Shown in pieces: positions 32,596-40,824 of a DNA stretch of 64,000 nt. Position numbers and translations under genes: made by a program. Each line of letters starts with the position of its first letter. The stretch's first letter is position 1. A model generated the notes under the pieces. The model was not told the origin of the DNA. It did no database searches and was given only the letters and a program-made list of their open reading frames with translations. The stretch is from Hymenobacter sp. BT559 (GTDB taxonomy: Bacteria; Bacteroidota; Bacteroidia; Cytophagales; Hymenobacteraceae), in contig NZ_JAELXV010000001.1 in NCBI RefSeq assembly GCF_016427535.1, forward strand, positions 186,001 through 250,000, read 5' to 3'.

Positions 32596-35085
32596 CTAGC
32601 CCCCGAACCCGCCGCCCCCGCTGGGGGCCGCCTCGATGCGGCCGGCCTTGGCCTTGGTGGCGCCGATGTACCAGGTGAAGCCTAGCCAGCCCACGCGGGT
32701 CTCGTACTTGCTGTAGAGGCTGGTCTGCAGCTCGGGGGTGGCCAGCTGTACGCGGCGCACCTGGGTGTTGAGTAGGTCTGAAACGCGGAGCGTGAGGGCA
32801 GCGCGGTCGCCGAAGAGGCGCTGGCGCAGGGCCAGGTCGAGGCCGCCAGTGGGTAGCACCCGGCCCTGGGCCGTGAGCACCGTCGAGCGGATGTTGCCGG
32901 TGAGCTGCACGTCGAGGCCTTTGCGGGGCGTGAAGTTGTTGCTGAGGCGGGCCGAGCCGGCCAGGGCGGCGCGGTTAGCGGTGTTCAGGGCGTTGGCGGC
33001 AATTTCGGAGCGGAAGAGCGAGCCGCTGGCCGACACACGCCACCACTTGGCTAGGGGCTGGGCCCAAGTCATTTCGAGCCCTAGGTTGGTGGTGCTACCC
33101 AGGTTCTGGAAGGTCTCCTGCGTCACCACGCCCACGTTGCTGATGCGAGTAGCCAGGGTGTCGATGGTGCGTATGCGCTGGATGGCGCTCTGCGTGAAGC
33201 GGGCAAACACGGTGGCCGTGAGGCTGGTGCCGCCTGCCAGGTTGAGTTGGTGGCCGAACTCTAGGTTGTGGCTGAACTCGGGCAGCAGGTTAGGGTTGCC
33301 CTGGCGGTAGTTGCGCGGGTCTTGGTAGAGCTGGATGGGCAGCTGCTGCATAAAGTCGGGCCGATTCAAGCGCCGAGCGTAGCTAAACTGCAAGCGGCTT
33401 TGGCCCGGCTCCTTACCCAACTCGCGGGCTACCGTGGCGCTCGGAAACAGGCTGATGTAGCTGCGGTTGACGTTGGCCCGGCCGTCGACCACGCCGCCGT
33501 TCAGGAAAGTGGCCTCGCTGCGCAAGCCGCCTTGGGCGCTCCAGCCGTGGGCCAGCGTGCGCTGGTAGGTGGCGTAGGCGGCGGGCATTACTTGCGTAAA
33601 GCTGTAGTCGAACGAGCGATTCTCGTCGCGCACAAACTCATCTTCCGGGTTGGCAGTGGGTGCAAACAGCGCCGTGGAGCCCGTGTTGCGCAGGGCTTGC
33701 ATCCGTACGCCGGTTTCGAGCTTGCCTTTGTTGTCGGCGCTGGGCAGCGTGTAGTCTACCTGCCCAAAGTAAATCTGGGCCTTCACTTGCTGCTGCTGCC
33801 GAAAGCCGGCCGGCGCGGTGCCGCCCGTCAGCAGCTGGCTCACCGGAATATTGGCGTCGATATTCACCATGCCGGCGTTGGCGGTCAGCTCGCGGCCTTT
33901 ATGGGCCTCCCAGGTGCGGCGGTAGTCGGCCGAGCTTTCTATCACGCTCACCTTCACGTTGTTTATTTCCTGGCCTACCTGCGTGATGACGGTGGGCGAA
34001 CCTACCGATTGCTGCGTCAGCGTCTGGTTGATGACTTCTGTTTGGTGCTCCCAGTGGGGCTGTACGCTTAGGCTCAGGGTCTGCTGCTTGGGCAGCTCGT
34101 AGGTCAGCCCTAGGTTCAGGCTGTGGTTGCGGCTGCGCTGGTTGCCCAGACCTTCTTGGGTGGTGTAGAGGCTGCCGCCTTCGGGCAGCAGCGCCGTTTG
34201 CGCGCTGCGGTTGGTGCTGCGGTACTGCTGGTCTTGGCCATCGTAGCCTAGGTTCCAGGTCGCTTTGCCGTGGTGGCGGCTCAGGCTGAGGCTCGGCGAG
34301 TACTTGTCGCGGGTGCCCACTATCAGCGCCGCTTGGCCGTTCCAACCCTCTTTCTTGTTCTTCTTCGTGATGATGTTGATAACGCCGGTGCCGCTGGCGT
34401 CATACTTGGCCGAGGGGTTCGTCATGACCTCCACCTGCGCAATCTGGGAGGCCGGAATCTGGTCGAGGCGTGGGCCGGGGCCGCCGTTGCTGGTGCCAGC
34501 GGGCTTCCCGTCGATAAGGATGGTCAGGTTAGAAGAGCCGCGCAGGCTCACCGTGCCGCTGGCGTCTACGGCCACGGAGGGCACGTTTTCGAGCACGTTC
34601 ACGGCGGTGCCGCCCACGCTGCTCAAGTCCTTTTCTACGTTGATTACGGTTTTGCCCAGCTCTTGCTGCATCACAGCTTTCTCGCCGGTCACTTTTACTT
34701 CGGCCAGCTGCTGGGTGCCAGCGCGCAGCTTTAGGGTACCTAGGGCCAGGGTGGTTTGGCCGGGGGCCACCCGCACGGCCTGCACCAGCCCCTGGTACCC
34801 TAGGGCCTGGATGCGCAGGCGGTAGGTGCCAGCCGGTACCTTATTCAGCTCGAAGGCCCCGGTCAGCGAGGTTTGGGTGCTGGTTACTAAGCTAGTATCG
34901 GCTACTTCGGCGCGGCGCAGCAGCACCGTGGCAAAGGCAAGGGGTTCGGCCTTGGCGCCGCCATCTACAGCGGTGCCGGTGAGGGTAGCCGGCGCGGTCT
35001 GGGCCTGCGCTGCCTGGGGCAGGGCGAGCCAGGTGCTGAAACTAGCAGCGAGAGCGAGCGAGTTGATTTTCAGCGAGTAGTCCAT
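32596..35085 (-). CDS. TonB-dependent outer-membrane receptor (CarboxypepD_reg + plug + barrel)
   Basis: An 829-residue outer-membrane receptor. A signal peptide ends at PQAAQAQ, followed by a carboxypeptidase-regulatory-like beta domain (TLTGTAVDGG through ALGYQGLVQAV), the plug (VNVLENVPSVAVDASGTVSLRGSSNLTILIDGKPAG and ASQIAQVEVMTNPSAKYDASGTGVINIITKKN) and a beta-barrel running to the end (outer membrane beta-barrel family type). It imports an unknown ligand using TonB energy. It lies divergent from the LytS/LytTR pair with 831 bases between them, which may supply its regulation. No SusD partner is adjacent, so a siderophore, vitamin or peptide ligand is as likely as a glycan. Confidence 0.87.
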   Translation of the reverse strand: MDYSLKINSLALAASFSTWLALPQAAQAQTAPATLTGTAVDGGAKAEPLAFATVLLRRAEVADTSLVTSTQTSLTGAFELNKVPAGTYRLRIQALGYQGLVQAVRVAPGQTTLALGTLKLRAGTQQLAEVKVTGEKAVMQQELGKTVINVEKDLSSVGGTAVNVLENVPSVAVDASGTVSLRGSSNLTILIDGKPAGTSNGGPGPRLDQIPASQIAQVEVMTNPSAKYDASGTGVINIITKKNKKEGWNGQAALIVGTRDKYSPSLSLSRHHGKATWNLGYDGQDQQYRSTNRSAQTALLPEGGSLYTTQEGLGNQRSRNHSLNLGLTYELPKQQTLSLSVQPHWEHQTEVINQTLTQQSVGSPTVITQVGQEINNVKVSVIESSADYRRTWEAHKGRELTANAGMVNIDANIPVSQLLTGGTAPAGFRQQQQVKAQIYFGQVDYTLPSADNKGKLETGVRMQALRNTGSTALFAPTANPEDEFVRDENRSFDYSFTQVMPAAYATYQRTLAHGWSAQGGLRSEATFLNGGVVDGRANVNRSYISLFPSATVARELGKEPGQSRLQFSYARRLNRPDFMQQLPIQLYQDPRNYRQGNPNLLPEFSHNLEFGHQLNLAGGTSLTATVFARFTQSAIQRIRTIDTLATRISNVGVVTQETFQNLGSTTNLGLEMTWAQPLAKWWRVSASGSLFRSEIAANALNTANRAALAGSARLSNNFTPRKGLDVQLTGNIRSTVLTAQGRVLPTGGLDLALRQRLFGDRAALTLRVSDLLNTQVRRVQLATPELQTSLYSKYETRVGWLGFTWYIGATKAKAGRIEAAPSGGGGFGG

Positions 35086-35916
35086 GATGTGAAGCGTAGA
35101 AAAGGCGTTCTGAAAGGGCATGGCGATTCCGTTCCCAGCCGGCCGCGGTTCCGGGGGGTGAAGCGTCGGTGCCTGAAAAAGCACGAGAGAGGAGGGGGAG
35201 CCGGCCTACCACGGGCAGGGGGGCTAGCGTGGGCCAGCAGCGACGAGGGCTTTTGGCGAGGGGCTGCCGCCCGGTTGGCGGCTGCTAGGGTGGCCTCCTA
35301 AGCACAACCGGGCGGCGCCAGGTTGTAGGTCTTAGAGGAGTACTATGCTTTTGATAGAACAAACTTACAACAGGTACTTTGTTTCACATAGTACTATTTC
35401 AAATTATTTATCAAAACCTGCATTGGCGGGCTGGAAACGAAGTTTTTGACCTGAAAATATTTTTGAATTAGCGCTCTCGACGGGAACTTTCAGCCTTTTT
35501 CAACCTCGAGTACCGAAGCTTTCGGCAAACGTTACGGGGTAAGTAGAAAAATTTTTACTAAAAAGAAGTGAGCTAACCGCTAGCTCTACCCCAGATGCCA
35601 AGTGCAGGGCAACCGTTGCCTAGCTTGTTCCCTTTATCGTGGGCAACACCGTTTGCATTACCTAAGGCAAACGTATTCTTGCTTTAGAAACAGGTAAAAA
35701 AAGCTACACCAACCCGCCGTTTTGGGGTACCAACCGGGCATTTTGCATGGGGTATCGCTGCGCAGGGGGAGCTTTCGGGCTAGACAAGTGCTTCAGCTAC
35801 CCCCAGCAGAGTAGCTTAAAAAATGCTTTGTGAAATTTAGCTCTGCCCTTGGTGGTTGAGGTGCGCCTAGTAGCAGCCGCTGGCGGGCAGCATAGGCAGG
35901 TCTTTATCTTCGCTCG
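35086..35916. promoter_or_regulatory. Divergent regulatory region, TonB receptor / LytS
   Basis: The AT-rich core (about 35340-35480) contains AGTACTATG (35339-35347) and its inverted copy (35387-35395). Between them lies CAAACTTA (35360-35367), a perfect -7 box (TAAGTTTG) for leftward transcription of the receptor. Further right, GCAAACG-type half sites occur at 35525-35531, 35650-35656 (inverted) and 35667-35673. No RNA gene was recognised. The functions assigned are inference. Confidence 0.4.
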
Positions 35917-36939
35917 ATGCCGCGCCTTTCTTTTTCCCTCAAGCCCGTCCTAACTCATCTAGCCGTTTGGGTCAGCTTCGGCATTTATGAGCAGTCCACC
36001 CAGTTTTTCATCAATCCTTATCGGCTTAGCTTTTTCTGGATACTGCTGAACTATGGATTAAACGCGCTGCTATTCTATAGTAACAGCGACTGGTTGCTGC
36101 CGCGCTTGGTAGGGCGCCGCCACTACGTGCGCTATGCCATCTTCACCCTGGTTCTTACGTCGGTTTATGCCTTGTGCCGCGCCCAAATAGGGCTTAGCGC
36201 AGTGGCGTCCCCGGTCCCTTTTACATTTGGACAGCAGTGGGTGGCCTCGCTCTACCGCGGCTCGTTTTTCCTGTTTGTAAGTACTGGCTATTGGTTTGCG
36301 CGCCGGGCGGTGCAGCTCGAGCGGCACAAGCGCGAGCAAGAGCAGCAGCTGCGCTTGGCCGAGAAAAACCTGTTTGAAGCTAACCTAGCCTTTTTGAAAA
36401 GCCAGATTAACCCGCACTTTCTTTTCAACTCGCTCAATTTTCTTTACGCGCAGGTATATCCGCATTCCGAGCCAGCGGCGCAGGGCATATTGCTGCTGGC
36501 CGATACTATGCGCTATGCGCTGCACGAAAACACGGCGGGCAAGGTGCCGCTCAGCCAGGAGGTGCAGCACCTGCACAACTACATTGCCATGAACCAGCTG
36601 CGCTATCACCAGCAGCTGCAAGTGCAGTTTGAGGTCACAGGCAACGACCAATTCGTGCTCATCTTACCGCTGGTGCTCATCACGTTTGTCGAAAACTGCT
36701 TTAAGCACGGCGAACTGGCCGACCCAGCCCACCCGCTGCGCATAGAGCTAGCCGTGGAGCCCGGCCGGCTTACCTTCCAGACGCACAACCGCAAGCGCCA
36801 CGGGCCCAAAGAAAACCGGGCGGGCATTGGGCTGGCCAACACGCGCTCCCGCCTCGAGCTGGTATATCCCGGTCGGCACAGCCTCACCATTACCGACGCG
36901 CCCGACGCGTACACCTGCCACCTGACCCTAGACCTTTAG
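35917..36939 (+). CDS. LytS-family sensor histidine kinase
   Basis: A 340-residue kinase. Four hydrophobic segments fill the first ~125 residues, followed by a short coiled-coil (RHKREQEQQLRLAEKNLFEANLAF). The phospho-accepting His167 is in KSQINPHFLFNSLNFLY, the family H-box, with ITFVENCFKHGE as the N-box and AGIGLANTRSRLELVYPG as the G-box. It autophosphorylates and passes phosphate to the response regulator two bases downstream. The signal is unknown. It faces the TonB receptor gene across an 831-base regulatory gap. Confidence 0.9.
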   Translation: MPRLSFSLKPVLTHLAVWVSFGIYEQSTQFFINPYRLSFFWILLNYGLNALLFYSNSDWLLPRLVGRRHYVRYAIFTLVLTSVYALCRAQIGLSAVASPVPFTFGQQWVASLYRGSFFLFVSTGYWFARRAVQLERHKREQEQQLRLAEKNLFEANLAFLKSQINPHFLFNSLNFLYAQVYPHSEPAAQGILLLADTMRYALHENTAGKVPLSQEVQHLHNYIAMNQLRYHQQLQVQFEVTGNDQFVLILPLVLITFVENCFKHGELADPAHPLRIELAVEPGRLTFQTHNRKRHGPKENRAGIGLANTRSRLELVYPGRHSLTITDAPDAYTCHLTLDL

Positions 36940-36941
36940 TT

Positions 36942-37658
36942 ATGATATCCTGCCTGGTCGTCGACGACGAGCAAAGCGCTGTGGACCTACTGTGCGCCTT
37001 TATTAAGAAAACGCCCTTTCTGACCCTGGTCGGGGCCACCACCAACCCTCTCGAAGTGCTCAGCCTGCTGCAAGCCCAGCCCGTAGACCTACTCTTTCTC
37101 GACATTCACATGCCGCAGCTCTCGGGCCTCGACCTGCTGCGCCTGCTGCCTAGCCACACCCGCGTAATACTCACCACCGCCTACAGCGAGTTTGCGGTGC
37201 AGGGTTTTGAGCTCGAGGCGCTAGACTATCTACTCAAGCCCATTGCTTTCGAGCGCTTTTTGAAAGCCGCGCAAAAGGCGCGCCCGGCCGTGGCGCCACC
37301 TAGCGCCCCGCTGGAGGCGCCAGCTGCCGACTACGTCTTCGTCAAAACGGAGAGCCGAGGCAAAATGGCCAAAGTCGATTTTGCCGACATCGTATATGTA
37401 GAGGGCCTGAAAAATTACGTAGCCATCCAAACCGACAGCGAGCGCATCGTGACGCTGCTCAACCTCAAGGACCTGGAAGACCGGCTGCCGGCCCGGCAAT
37501 TTATGCGGGTGCACAAGTCCTACCTCGTGTCGCTCGACAAGATTCGGGCGCTCGATGGCAACCAAATTTTTCTGAAAGGCACCAACACCTTCGTGCCGCT
37601 GGGCGATACCTATCGCTCGGCTTTTCTCGACACCTTACAGGTGATGGGGAGGAAGTGA
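36942..37658 (+). CDS. LytTR-family response regulator
   Basis: A 238-residue two-domain regulator. The receiver domain has the acidic pair VVDDEQ, the phosphorylated Asp54 in LFLDIHMPQLSGLDLL, TTAYS and LLKPI. The LytTR DNA-binding domain begins near residue 125 (DYVFVKTESRGKMAKVDFADIVYVEGLKNYVAI) and includes FMRVHKSYLVSLDKI. It binds direct repeats and is the partner of the adjacent LytS kinase (2-base gap, certainly co-transcribed). Its stop is one base from the stop of the convergent NAD-binding gene, with no terminator in between. Confidence 0.92.
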   Translation: MISCLVVDDEQSAVDLLCAFIKKTPFLTLVGATTNPLEVLSLLQAQPVDLLFLDIHMPQLSGLDLLRLLPSHTRVILTTAYSEFAVQGFELEALDYLLKPIAFERFLKAAQKARPAVAPPSAPLEAPAADYVFVKTESRGKMAKVDFADIVYVEGLKNYVAIQTDSERIVTLLNLKDLEDRLPARQFMRVHKSYLVSLDKIRALDGNQIFLKGTNTFVPLGDTYRSAFLDTLQVMGRK

Positions 37659-37659
37659 G

Positions 37660-39141
37660 TTAGCTCTTAACTCCGGCGCCCTGCCCGTAGCTAATCAAGT
37701 TCTCCACCATGCCTTTGAAGATGATGCCGTGAAACGGCAGCACCGAGTACCAATACAGCCTGCCCAAAAGACCCTGCGGCCGGTAGGCGGCCAACTGCTC
37801 TAGGGTGTGCGAGCCATCGGCGTGGTCCACGATGCGGAATTGGAGCCAGGCCTCGCCGGGTAATTTCATTTCGGCATAGAGTAGGAGGCGCTTGGTGGTG
37901 CGGTCGGCCACTAGCACGCGCCAGAAGTCGAGTGGGTCGCCGGCGCGCAGGCGGCTGGGCGAGCGGCGTCCGCGGCGCAGGCCCACGCCGCCCACTAGCT
38001 TGTCCATGAGGCCCCGGATGCGCCAGAGCCAGTCGGTTTTGTACCAGCCGCGGTCGCCGCCGATGCGCCAAATATTGTCGAGCACCTCGGCTACCGGGCG
38101 GGTAAACTTGCGCTTCTGGCGGTCGAAGAACATGCCGTGCTTCGGGATTTGGATGGCATCCATGTAATTCTGGCGCAGGGTGCCACTGCTCAGGGCGTCG
38201 CTCCAGCTGCTCAACACTTCATTTTGCTCGATGCGCTGGAAAGCCAGCGCCAGGGCCGCCCGGTAGCTCATGCACTGATGCGGAATGACGCGCTCGATGC
38301 TGCGCGCCGGGTCGACTACGGTGTCGTTTTTGAGGCTTTCGACCAAGCTTTGCGCCAGCGAAAACGAGGTGCTAGTAACCAGATATAGCCACCACGACGA
38401 CAGCCGCGGCGTGAGCACGGGTACTGTCACTATCCAGCGCCGGTAGCCACGCTCGGCGGCCAGGCCCAGTAGCATCTGCTTGTACGTTAGAATATCGGGT
38501 CCACCTAGGTCGAAGCTCTCGCCCAGGCAAGCAGGATTGTCGAGCACCGCTTGCAGGTAAAATACCACGTCGCGAACACCTAGGGGCTGGCAGCGCGAGT
38601 TGAGCCAGCGCGGCGTCACCATCACGGGCAGCTTCTCCACGATGTCGCGGATAATCTCGAACGATGCCGAGCCCGACCCGATAATAATACTGGCCCGCAA
38701 CACCGTGAGCTGGGCCGTGCGCGCGGCGGCCAGCACGTGCTCCACGGCGCTGCGTGAGCGTAGGTGCACGCTCAGGCCCGCATCGTTGGCAATGCCCGAG
38801 AGGTAGATAACCTGCCGCGCCTGAGTGCGGTCGAGGTACTCGGTGAAGTGGCGCGCCGACTGCTGCTCCAGCTCGAAAAAGTCTTTTTCGCCCCCGCTCA
38901 TCGAGTGCACCAGGTAGTAGGCGGCGTCAATATCCAGTGGCAGGTCGGCCAGCGTGTCGGGTTTCAGCAAGTCGCCCTGGGTCACGCTTACCCGCGGGCG
39001 CAGGGCCGCGGGCATCGAGTCGGGTAGGCAAAAGCGGCGCTCGTCGCGCACCAGGCACACCACTTCGTGGCCCGCTTCGGCCAGTACGGGCAGCAGGCGT
39101 TGGCCAATGTAGCCGGTAGCGCCGGTGAGCAAGATTTTCAT
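37660..39141 (-). CDS. NAD(P)-binding SDR-like protein with DUF2867 domain
   Basis: A 493-residue two-domain protein. The N-terminal Rossmann domain opens MKILLTGATGYIGQRLL and has VSVTQGDLLKPDTL and VIYLSGIAND, like NmrA/ atypical epimerases. Residues from about 330 form the DUF2867 domain (GDPLDFWRVLVADRTTKRLLLYAEMKLPGEAWLQF and LGRLYWYSVLPFHGIIFKGM). Enzymatic activity is unknown; a lipid- or steroid-modifying role has been proposed for related fusions but the sequence does not show it. It converges on the LytTR gene. Confidence 0.85.
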   Translation of the reverse strand: MKILLTGATGYIGQRLLPVLAEAGHEVVCLVRDERRFCLPDSMPAALRPRVSVTQGDLLKPDTLADLPLDIDAAYYLVHSMSGGEKDFFELEQQSARHFTEYLDRTQARQVIYLSGIANDAGLSVHLRSRSAVEHVLAAARTAQLTVLRASIIIGSGSASFEIIRDIVEKLPVMVTPRWLNSRCQPLGVRDVVFYLQAVLDNPACLGESFDLGGPDILTYKQMLLGLAAERGYRRWIVTVPVLTPRLSSWWLYLVTSTSFSLAQSLVESLKNDTVVDPARSIERVIPHQCMSYRAALALAFQRIEQNEVLSSWSDALSSGTLRQNYMDAIQIPKHGMFFDRQKRKFTRPVAEVLDNIWRIGGDRGWYKTDWLWRIRGLMDKLVGGVGLRRGRRSPSRLRAGDPLDFWRVLVADRTTKRLLLYAEMKLPGEAWLQFRIVDHADGSHTLEQLAAYRPQGLLGRLYWYSVLPFHGIIFKGMVENLISYGQGAGVKS

Positions 39142-39226
39142 GGGCGGGAAGGAAAAAGAATGCTCGCATAAGAACGTAGGAATGATGTAGTTGTTCGGCC
39201 ATATGTAGCCTTGTTGTCCTCATATA

Positions 39227-39260
39227 AAAAGGCCCCGCGCACTACTGCACGGGGCCTTTT
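39227..39260 (-). terminator. Terminator after ENPP-type gene
   Basis: AAAAGGCCCCG (39227-39237) pairs with CGGGGCCTTTT (39250-39260), with A- and T-tracts as part of the stem. It lies 60 bases past the ENPP-type stop. Confidence 0.8.
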
Positions 39261-39297
39261 GGGTTATACAAGTGTTTGGGTGGAAACCTAGGCCGTT

Positions 39298-39325
39298 GGT
39301 CATGCAGAGCGGAGCTTCGCGCTAC
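39298..39325. repeat. Half copy of the GCGAAGC palindrome family
   Basis: GTCATGCAGAGCGGAGCTTCGC resembles one arm of the 18036-18131 element. It overlaps the last codon of the ENPP-type gene and has no opposite arm nearby. Confidence 0.4.
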
Positions 39326-40650
39326 TGCACCACCTGCGTAGGCAGCGTGCTCTTGCCGGGGTTAAACGTCAACCCCAGGAGTTGGGCCGTGATGGGTGCC
39401 ACGTCTTGCAGGGCCATCTGGGGTACTACTTTGCCGGCCGCGAAGCCAGGGCCGTAGCCCACGAAGCCCGTCTGAATCTGCTGGTTGTCGGGGAAGAAGC
39501 CGTGGGTGCCGCCTTTGCCGGGGCGCACTACGGCGCCATCGCGGGCGGCACTCATCGACACCCCTAGGGCGGGGGCGAGGGCCAACGCGGCGTGCGGGTC
39601 GGCCCCAATCTGGTCGAGCTCGGCGCGCTCTACCACACGGAACAGCTTGCGCTGCTCGGCGGGCGCGGCGGCCAGCAGCTGGCGCACCTGGGACACGGTT
39701 TTCTTATCCTTAGGGTCCTTCAGCATCAGGAAGGCCGCCGCGCCTGAGGTATGAAACTGGGCTTTCCAGTTGCCTTTTTCGGCATTGTAGAGGCCATTTT
39801 GGGCCAGCCACACGTTGGGCGCCAGGGTGGTATTGATGTCCACGAAGCCGTGGTCGCCGGTCACGATGACGGCGGTTTCTTTGTCGATGCCAGCTTTGGC
39901 CAGGGCTTCTACTAGGTTGCCCACCACCCAGTCGGCGGTGGCGAGGGCGCGGCGCACGTGCTCGCCGTCGCGGCCGTCCTGGTGCTCGGCGTGGTCTACG
40001 CCGAATACGTGTAGGGTCAGCAGTGTGGGTTTGTAGGTTTGGAGCAGGTAGGCGGCGATGCGGCTGCCGTTTTCGTCGCCGCTCACGTAGTCGCTGCTCA
40101 TGTCGCGGGCGGTGAGCGGGCCGGTGGCCTTCTGCTCTATTTCCTCAAATAGGCCCTTGGGCGTGGTTTGCTCGCGCACCGGCGTGAGGCGGTCCTTCAC
40201 GGTCAGCGACCATACCTCGGGCACGTTGTAGTCGATGGGCGCACCCGCTGTCACGGGCCACGACACGGAGGCCGTCTTGCCGCCGGCCTGGCGCACGGCG
40301 TCCCACAGGGTAGGGGTCTTGATGAGGCTTTCCTCCCAGTACCAGCGCCCGGTGGCGCCATCGGGCTCGAAGGGCGAGTTGTAATAAATGCCGTGTTGGG
40401 CCGGCGCCACCCCTGTAATAATGGTGGTGTGCGATGGGTACGTCACGCTCGGAAACACGCCCCGCACGCCATCGGCCGAGGTACCCTGCGCGGCCATGCG
40501 CTGCAAGTTGGGCGTGGGCCACTTGGCCTCGCGGTAAAAGTCAGGCCGAAACCCGTCGATGCTGATAAGTACCACGTGCTTGGCCGGCTGGGCCAGGGCG
40601 GGGGCACCTAGGGCCAAGCTGAGGGCGAGAGTGGAGAGAAGGGACTTCAT
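39322..40650 (-). CDS. ENPP-type nucleotide pyrophosphatase/phosphodiesterase
   Basis: A 442-residue alkaline-phosphatase-superfamily enzyme with a signal peptide (LLSTLALSLALGAPALAQ). Metal and catalytic residues are in VVLISIDGFRPDF, FPSVTYPSHTTIITG (Thr nucleophile), VFGVDHAEHQDG and IVTGDHGFVDI. It hydrolyses phosphodiester or pyrophosphate bonds in the periplasm; nucleotides or phospholipids are the likely substrates. ATG 40650 gives the signal peptide directly. It follows the large TonB receptor on the same strand with a palindrome in the gap, so the two may form an uptake-and-cleavage unit. Confidence 0.88.
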   Translation of the reverse strand: MKSLLSTLALSLALGAPALAQPAKHVVLISIDGFRPDFYREAKWPTPNLQRMAAQGTSADGVRGVFPSVTYPSHTTIITGVAPAQHGIYYNSPFEPDGATGRWYWEESLIKTPTLWDAVRQAGGKTASVSWPVTAGAPIDYNVPEVWSLTVKDRLTPVREQTTPKGLFEEIEQKATGPLTARDMSSDYVSGDENGSRIAAYLLQTYKPTLLTLHVFGVDHAEHQDGRDGEHVRRALATADWVVGNLVEALAKAGIDKETAVIVTGDHGFVDINTTLAPNVWLAQNGLYNAEKGNWKAQFHTSGAAAFLMLKDPKDKKTVSQVRQLLAAAPAEQRKLFRVVERAELDQIGADPHAALALAPALGVSMSAARDGAVVRPGKGGTHGFFPDNQQIQTGFVGYGPGFAAGKVVPQMALQDVAPITAQLLGLTFNPGKSTLPTQVVQ

Positions 40651-40700
40651 GGTAGGAAGTATGAGGAATGAATATTGATTGAAGGCTCGTCGGCCGTGAG

Positions 40701-40818
40701 ACCCCACCCCCGGCCCCTACCCCCTCCGGGAGAGGGGTGCCAACCGCAAGCAGAAGTTATAAGTCGTCAGGCTCCCCTCTCCCGGAGGGGGTAGGGGCTA
40801 GGGGGCCGGGAGTGGGGT
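40701..40818. repeat. 39-bp-arm GC-rich palindrome, copy 2
   Basis: Imperfect arms of the ACCCCACCCCCGGCCCCT type around a centre containing AACCGCAAGCAG and GTCGTCA, both also found in the copy at 45092-45207. It lies between the TonB receptor and the ENPP-type gene. Confidence 0.85.
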
Positions 40819-40824
40819 TACCCG

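Noticed and set aside
33268..34071. 267-residue plus-strand ORF
   Set aside because: Antisense to the TonB receptor barrel; no family features, and open only because of high GC.
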